Assembly (NCBI GenBank): GCA_963693285.1
Contig: OY848920.1
Span: 6,275,135-6,339,134, forward strand
DNA: 64,000 nt
Reading direction: 5' to 3'
Source: Xestospongia muta
Lineage: Eukaryota; Porifera; Demospongiae; Haplosclerida; Petrosiidae
Shown here: one piece after another, positions 60,309-64,000 of the stretch
Layout: every line of letters starts with the position of its first letter
How positions within the stretch are numbered: the stretch's first letter is position 1
Position numbers and translations under genes: made by a program
The notes under the pieces: generated by a model
Told to the model about the DNA's origin: nothing
What the model saw: only the letters and a program-made list of their open reading frames with translations
Databases searched by the model: none

Positions 60309-61039
60309 TTTGGTGGCAGTGATGTGATTGCTAATTATATATCAGAATTGTAACTTGATCAGGTTGTGAGTGTATGTTAAGATCAATAAAGTATTATCAA
60401 AGAGGAACAATAAATGTGACATAAGTTTGATATCATATATTAATGACAATTCAATAGTGCTTACAGCAGATGGTGGGTATTGTTTATATCAATGTTATTG
60501 ATAGTCAACTTAGATATAAGAATTGTTATGATTGAGACACCAGACCGAGGAATTTAGTAGTTTGGGAGGAAGTCCTGGTGCTGTTGCCAATGTAGAGTAA
60601 TAAATTGGTGGCAAAGTGGCAAGGTCCTACCCAATTCGAAAAAAATTGACAATGTGAACTATGTAGTGCACTTGTATTATAAGAGGAAACAAAAGAGACA
60701 TTTCACATTAATATGGTCCAGAAATGGAACATACCTATGACTTATAAGTGTTATAGTGAAGAGTTTGAAGATAATGGAGAGGATGTTATGGTGTGGACAG
60801 ATGCAATTACATCGGATTCAATTCCTCTTAATAGATGAAAATCTCACTAATGTACAGAGATAGGAATTAGATGTAGTGCATGATGATTTTTCTGAAGTTT
60901 TAGATGATATACCAGGACAAACAGATAATACTGCTTGTCATATGGACACAGACAACTTATCACCAATTCACAAAGCTCTGCACAAAATTCCTCATGCCCA
61001 TAAGGAATAAATAAAAATGAATTAGACTAATGTTATCTA

Positions 61040-62260
61040 GCTATAGTGGAATTATTGAACCAACAAGTGAGGGGTATCACCCATGGTCCTAGTAACAAAG
61101 AAAGATGGGAATTTGTGTATATGTGTTGATTATCATAAACTTAACAGCTATACCTGAGCTGATGCTTACCCTATGCCACGAATAAATGATTTGATTGATC
61201 AATTAAGCCAGGAAAAAAACATCTCCACTTTGGACTTATTAAGGGATTATTGGAAAGTCCCTGTTATTGAAGTGGACAAACATAAGACAGCATTCATGAC
61301 TCAATATGGATTGTATGAATTTTAGGTCATGCCTTTTGATGTCTGTGAGCTACTGCTACTTCTTAACGAATGATGGACAAGGTACTTCAAGATCTGAAGT
61401 GCTGTGGCATACATCAACAATGTTGTAATCTATAGCAAAAACTGGACTGATCACCGGTACCTCAAACACATTAGTTTGATACTGGAATGTCTAAAGAATC
61501 CTGAGTTAATATACAAACCAAATAAATGTGTGTATGCTGCTTCTCCCTTTGTGTATTTAGGTCATGTCTTTGGCAATGGAGAAGTTGGTATGGATTCCAA
61601 TAAATTGGAAGTAATATGCAAATTCGTCTCTCTTAAAAAAAAGAATGATGTAAGAAGTTTTCATGAATATCAGGATACTATCAAAAATTAATTCTCCAGT
61701 ATTCTATCAGGGCCATCTGTCTCCCTGACTTAACAAGAAAGCAAGCTCCAAACATTGTGAATTGGGGCTCAAAATAGTGAAGAAGCATTCTGTAAATTGA
61801 AAATATTCTATTTGCAGTGAACTCTTTTAAGGAGTTTTAATTTTGAGAAGGATTTTATTTTTCAAACAGATGCCTCTCAATGTGGAGTCTGCAATTCTCA
61901 GTCATAATGATGAGCAAGGATTGGATCATCCTTTTGCCTACTTCATTTGTAAATTGCTACCAAGCTTAAAGGAAGAAAATTACTCAGCAATTGAAAAGGA
62001 GTGTCTGGCAATAGAATTGAGATTTTGAAGTATTGGAGGTCTACTGTATTGGAAATATGATTACAGTTCAGATTGATCATCATCCACTAAAGTGGTTGGA
62101 TCATTGTAAGAAGACAAACACTGGACTTACAAGATAGCGTCATATCTTGCAACAATATCGTTACAAAATCATGCATTGTCCAGGACTCAAGAATGGTAAC
62201 TCAGATGCTTTTTCAAGATATTTAGATCAGAAAATTCCAACAGAAGATAGTGTTTCTTAA
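61040..62260 (+). pseudogene. Reverse transcriptase/RNase H remnant of second gypsy-like element
   Basis: Pieces in several frames read GIIEPTSEG, CVDYHKLNSYT, DAYPMPRINDLIDQLSQ, STLDLLRDYWKVPVI, then AYINNVVIYSKNW, where the catalytic YxDD is YINN. They continue with YKPNKCVYAASPFVYLGHVF, RNase H pieces (LSHNDEQGLDHPFAYF, EENYSAIEKECLAIE) and DHHPLKWLDH. Stops and frameshifts abound, and loss of both catalytic Asp shows it is dead. Confidence 0.8.
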
Positions 62261-62271
62261 GTAGGAGGGAG

Positions 62272-62390
62272 TGTGAAGGTCCATGTTATTTATTTATATC
62301 TTTAAGATGGTTGGATTTTGTTAAGTGTATTTATAACTTATATTTGTAAATTAGGTGCTAATGTCCAACTATAACTGCTTTTTAATTAAT
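62272..62390 (+). repeat. Partial 3' LTR of second gypsy-like element
   Basis: TGTGAAGGTCCATGTTATTT begins directly after a polypurine tract. Similarity to 60008 onward fades after about 110 bases, implying truncation or divergence. Confidence 0.65.
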
Positions 62391-62886
62391 TTTTACATCC
62401 TCTCTTTATGACCTCCACTTAATAAATAATTCATTGAGTATTTCCCAGTTCAATATCTTATCTCTTCATCAGCAAATAACCATATTATTTTTCATTTCTA
62501 TTTTTTCTTTAATTTTTATATTTTTTGTAGTCACTGCTCTTTTTTTTAACCACATCTCTTCTTCTCTCTTTAGAGTGTCATCTTCCTGGACTGATGTTTT
62601 TGACTGAATCAAACTCTCAGTGACTCATCTCTCTAAATCCATTTTTAAATTTCTTCCAAAAGTTCACTTTCTCATCTGTTATTTCTCTATGAGCCTGTTA
62701 ATGTTTTTGCAAGTTTGACTTCCTGTTGGACACATAAGCTAGCTTATTTTTATTCATTTGTGCACGATTGACATCAAATCATGTTGTATACTTCTATTTA
62801 TATGCCTACCTATACTCATCTGTATCTATGTAGTAAAACTGCAAGGACATTGACAGGCTGACTTTCCACTAGGTTGAGATCCAAAT

Positions 62887-63216
62887 ATGACTCCCGTGAA
62901 GACATCGCACACAATATTACTTGGATGTTGCAAGTACATGTTGAAATCATTCATGAGTGGAATGTCATCTGGAAACAAAGAGGAAAAATTAGCTCATATG
63001 AGGTCACTGACCAACCTGTACATGCTGTTAAGGTTTGTACTGTTATTATTGAATATGCATAAAGCTCTTGACATGTCAATAGGTTTATGCATAATCTGGT
63101 GTTACAAAGGGTGGATGCAGATGGTTTTGTTCTTAATGTGGCCATATCTTCTTGCTGATGTTAAAAAGACTACTTGGCTTGGCTACTTACATCAAAAGCA
63201 TTATTTATATTATTAA
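62887..63216 (+). mobile_element. Transposase-like fragment
   Basis: A 109-codon open frame starts MTPVKTSHTILLGCCKYMLK and includes EEKLAHMRSL, then GWMQMVLFLMWPYLLADVKK and TTWLGYL. This pattern (xHTILLGxxKYxLK ... QMxLFxxxPYL ... KxTWL) resembles the C-terminal part of uncharacterised transposase-type proteins of animals. A central stretch looks foreign to the pattern, so the copy is probably decayed. An overlapping frame (62874-63062) is also open but less convincing. No terminal repeats were seen. Confidence 0.4.
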
Positions 63217-63787
63217 TTATGAATGGTATACGTGTTTAGAATTGTGTATTGCATCCCATTTGAACTTTAGATGGTGTATGAGTATAAAGATACATGTAAA
63301 AAATTGTTTCATCCATTTATACTGTTTATCCAGAACATGCAACAAACTAAAACTACACTCACCTTTACATCTTATCGATAATATGTTGGACTTTGGACAT
63401 AACACAGAAAGGTATATACTGTGCATTTATTTTGGCACTATCTCAATATGAATAGGTATGAATCATTCAATTCATTGAGCAGAAATCAAAACATTTCCAG
63501 CAATAAAGATCACCAATGCAAGCTGAGACATTGCACATAAGTTGTGCTGGTGGCTAGTGATGGACAAATGTAACAACATCTTAATCAAAACATAAAAGTT
63601 GTCACTCTTTACCTAATAGGTAAGGAGATGGCCTGAAAATGCTGTTCATAAGATGTTATATTCAGAGATTTATAAATTTTGTTAATGCAAGGGATGTGAG
63701 CTGTAGTCACTACATTAACTAATCTGGTTCCTTAAGATTTCTAAGGCTTTAGTATTTGTGTGTGTCTTTTATTTATTTATCTTACAG
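63217..63787. other. Intergenic, nothing recognised
   Basis: No coding region, RNA gene or repeat with clear structure was seen. Confidence 0.4.
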
Positions 63788-63863
63788 AAAAAAAGAAAGC
63801 ACTTGTGAATTTTCTGGACACTCCTGTGTAAATGTTAGGATGCTTGGACTTAGTGACCCTTCA
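63788..63863 (+). CDS. Possible isolated exon of a downstream gene
   Basis: A strong acceptor (TTTATTTATTTATCTTACAG) and donor (TCA|GTAAGT) enclose 76 nt, open in one phase: KKESTCEFSGHSCVNVRMLG then LSDPS. The Cys pair could belong to an extracellular module. Nothing more can be said because the window ends 137 bases later. Confidence 0.35.
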
Positions 63864-64000
63864 GTAAGTAATTAGAAACTATGGTCTTTTTGCTAAGTGA
63901 CTTGAGTTTTGATTATATTGTGAAAAAATATATGGAGCAACTATTGCTTATAATAAGCACTTAGTCAAGAATGGAGACTTCCTTGCTGTTGATGATCATC

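Larger units (their letters stand above)
60008..62400 (+). mobile_element. Second Ty3/gypsy-like element, heavily decayed
   Basis: The 5' LTR 60008-60308 (TGTGAAGGTCCA...CATTACA) is followed by a PBS-like TGGTGGCAGTG. The partial 3' LTR starts at 62272 right after the purine tract GTAGGAGGGAG and is recognisable for about 100-120 bp. Between them only pol remnants remain: GQTDN...DNLSPIHKAL, then a broken reverse transcriptase and RNase H. Gag, protease and integrase are missing. Family assignment follows the gypsy order of motifs. Confidence 0.75.

Noticed and set aside
1..64000. tRNA genes, rRNA genes and CRISPR arrays
   Set aside because: None were seen. The tandem arrays present are minisatellites without spacer structure, and the sequence is eukaryotic.

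Overview
The window looks like nuclear DNA from an early-branching animal, most probably a demosponge close to Amphimedon. It is AT-rich, the genes are split into short exons with GT-AG introns (some near 60 bp), and the domain combinations (ankyrin-Roc-COR-death, death-caspase, death-CARD-CARD, NOD-type leucine-rich repeats, EGF-NIDO-fibrinogen, sevenless/ROS-like tyrosine kinase) are metazoan and enriched in sponge innate-immunity and cell-death families. The species is inferred; no search could be run. Most apparent open frames are noise, so gene models here rest on splice sites whose phases agree from exon to exon.

Layout: 1.0-8.7 kb (+) is an ankyrin-Roc-COR-death gene whose 5' end lies outside the window. 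11.9-13.6 kb (+) is a broken leucine-rich-repeat (LRR) gene. 14.6-17.1 kb (-) is a complete death-domain caspase. 17.5-19.1 kb holds two decayed Penelope-like retroelement copies. 20.4-21.2 kb is a gutted piggyBac transposase, 21.5-22.0 kb a second broken LRR copy, 22.5-22.6 kb a hAT transposase scrap, and 22.9-25.0 kb (-) a decayed EGF-NIDO-EGF-fibrinogen gene. 27.3-32.7 kb (+) is a complete 12-exon multi-pass membrane protein gene. 35.2-37.0 kb (+) is the 3' end of a broken receptor tyrosine kinase gene whose splice donor has expanded into a minisatellite. 38.1-38.9 kb (-) is the intact LRR exon.

40.5-50.3 kb is a Ty3/gypsy LTR retrotransposon (minus strand) with 160-bp LTRs and a CAAGT target-site duplication. 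Its integrase is split by a 5.8-kb DNA transposon with CACT... ends (41,167-46,954). That inner transposon carries two intact, divergent multi-exon genes: an 845-aa C2H2-finger transposase-like protein and a 542-aa SAM/AT-hook protein. This nested mobile system is the most interesting item in the window.

51.7-56.7 kb (-) is a modular death/CARD-like/CARD-like/coiled-coil gene with duplicated coiled-coil and tail cassettes that allow two in-frame C-termini. 57.1-57.7 kb is a short TIR element, 59.3 kb a 67-bp near-perfect palindrome, 60.0-62.4 kb a second, badly decayed gypsy element (+), and 62.9-63.2 kb a transposase-like scrap. The final 0.2 kb may contain an exon of the next gene.

Together the living genes point to a neighbourhood of death-fold signalling proteins (death-caspase, death-CARD adaptor, ankyrin-Roc-death) with LRR relatives, heavily churned by transposons.
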